Source: Fremontodendron californicum (Eukaryota; Streptophyta; Magnoliopsida; Malvales; Malvaceae). Taken from it: a DNA stretch of 64,000 nucleotides. The notes beneath the pieces are model-generated. The model did no database searches. It saw only the letters and a list, made by a program, of their open reading frames with translations, and had not been told where the DNA came from. The position numbers were made by a program, and so were the translations under genes. Location of the stretch: positions 42,930,814 through 42,994,813 of the forward strand of contig JAULJL010000002.1 of assembly GCA_030761205.1 (NCBI GenBank). Direction: 5' to 3'. Shown piece by piece: positions 62,740-64,000 of the stretch. How positions within the stretch are numbered: the stretch's first letter is position 1; each line of letters begins with the position of its first letter.

Positions 62740-64000
62740 TTTAGGCATTGTCTCACTTCAAATAAAATTCGACAGGAAATAAATGTAACCTTTTTTTTTT
62801 TTTATTTGATAAAACTGCAAGTGGAATGGAAAAGATTATTATGAAACTGATTTGCTTGCTATCATTGTAATACCTCTCGAACGACATATTCAGGAAACTG
62901 ATTTGCTGGTTACTAATTACTATTAAGAGTTTGATTAGAGACTGAGCAAAGAGGATATCTACTTATTTTCAAAATCATCCTTATGCAACTTTTTCATGCT
63001 TTCTACCGATAAAAGAACTAATTAATCATTACTAACTATTTTCCAAATTTAGTAAACTTAATTGATTATGCACTTTGTAAGAATTGAACTAGGACATCGG
63101 CCTACTATTATGAAATTGAGTTGCCGCCTTGCAGCTTGAAAACAGGTTTGATCGGATTCACCTCGTTGTTTTCGGCACGCTTGTTGTGCCGAATCCGATC
63201 TCTTTGTTTTTGGTTTGGCACGCTCGTAGTGAATCCGAGCGATAATGACTGAATTCAATAATAATAAATAAATAAAAATCAAGAGAGAAAAAGGATAAAA
63301 ATATATTATTTAAAATTGACATGTAACGAGATGGTGTGACAAATCATGCCACATGTCAAATTGAATGACAACCACATTATCACTTATTTAAAATTGACAT
63401 GTAACAAGATGGTGTGACAAATCATGCCACATGTCAAATTGAATGACAACCACATTATCACAATTTAATGGTGTTTGCCCGAATGGCGAATATTGAACTG
63501 TCACGTAGAAGAGTACAAATACTACACTATTACATTTTAGAAATAGAGGAATAGAGGTATAAAAGTACGAATCCAAATTCTCTACTCCTATTTTTCTGCT
63601 ATATCCGTGCTGTTATATCGTAACGAGCATCTGTTTTTTTTGTTTTGTTCATTTTTAATGTTTGATTCAATTTTTTATTTAATAAAAAAATTGATTTTAC
63701 TTGAAAAAAAAATATGAATACAAATGCAAATAAAAAAATAATATCATAAAATTCACCTATTTAACTATCGATAAAAAATCAATCAATCGTATTTATATTT
63801 CGTAATACCCGTTAAATAGTTAAAAATAAACACAAAAAAAAAAATAACATAAAAAAAAATGAACCAACGACTCATTACAAAAGTGGAACATGAATAAGAG
63901 CATATAAATGGGAGCAGAAAATTTCTTGAAGTACAGAACCAAATGAAATTAACCCAAAAAACAATAGATACGAGATAAACTTCTTTAATAAAAACAGGTA
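62740..64000. other. Downstream flank of CER1 copy 3
   Basis: The first about 185 bp match the 3' flanks of copies 1 and 2 (GGCATTGTCTCACTTCAAAT to CTGGTTACTAATTA). A GC-richer stretch at 63110-63240 follows, with GGCACGCT and GAATCCGA words in inverted arrangement, then a 78-bp tandem duplication and AT-rich DNA. No gene seen. Confidence 0.6.
63307..63462. repeat. 78-bp tandem duplication
   Basis: Two nearly identical units start TATTTAAAATTGACATGTAAC at 63307 and 63385. The paralogous flank of copy 2 (about 55230-55310) has a single diverged unit, so the duplication arose after the array. Confidence 0.85.

Overview
The window is nuclear DNA of a flowering plant, probably a rosid eudicot. 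It is AT-rich, the genes have many short introns, the intergenic DNA is full of plant-type non-autonomous transposons, and every recognisable protein resembles eudicot families. I cannot name the species. Family assignments rest on recalled family features, because no search was possible.

The first 35 kb is a gene-rich stretch of single-copy housekeeping genes. In order these are: the 5' part of a plastid-targeted GAR synthetase (1-1028, minus); a 12-exon GSK3/SHAGGY-like kinase (2863-6589, minus); a 9-exon CRTISO-like FAD oxidoreductase (12137-16581, minus); a 12-exon UPF3 nonsense-mediated-decay factor (21405-26130, minus); a 7-exon STAR/KH RNA-binding protein (28671-31555, plus); and a two-exon, 103-residue single-pass membrane protein of unknown function (33705-34945, minus). 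Between them lie small mobile elements. The clearest are a tRNA-derived SINE with a 14-bp target duplication (11611-11756) and a TRIM retrotransposon (18989-20520) carrying a nested hAT element and a nested MITE.

From about 35 kb to the end is a tandem array. Three copies of a CER1-type very-long-chain aldehyde decarbonylase (alkane-forming, cuticular wax) lie in the same orientation at 43056-46072, 51945-54977 and 59691-62739. Copies 1 and 3 are open (617 and 618 residues). Copy 2 has a one-base deletion in exon 5 and a one-base insertion in exon 10, and is probably a pseudogene. The flanks are duplicated too, so transposon insertions can be read as filled versus empty sites between blocks. 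All three copies share a GC-AG intron. A stray copy of exon 1 and promoter of the small membrane-protein gene sits between CER1 copies 2 and 3.

The 37.4-42 kb stretch is repeat-rich. It holds a 1.46-kb foldback transposon with arms of about 370-390 bp carrying palindromes, and a tandem repeat split by an inserted hAT-like element that itself holds a MITE-like inverted repeat. I found no prokaryotic-type system, CRISPR array, rRNA gene or convincing tRNA gene. The most useful content is the CER1 array with its nested-element record.
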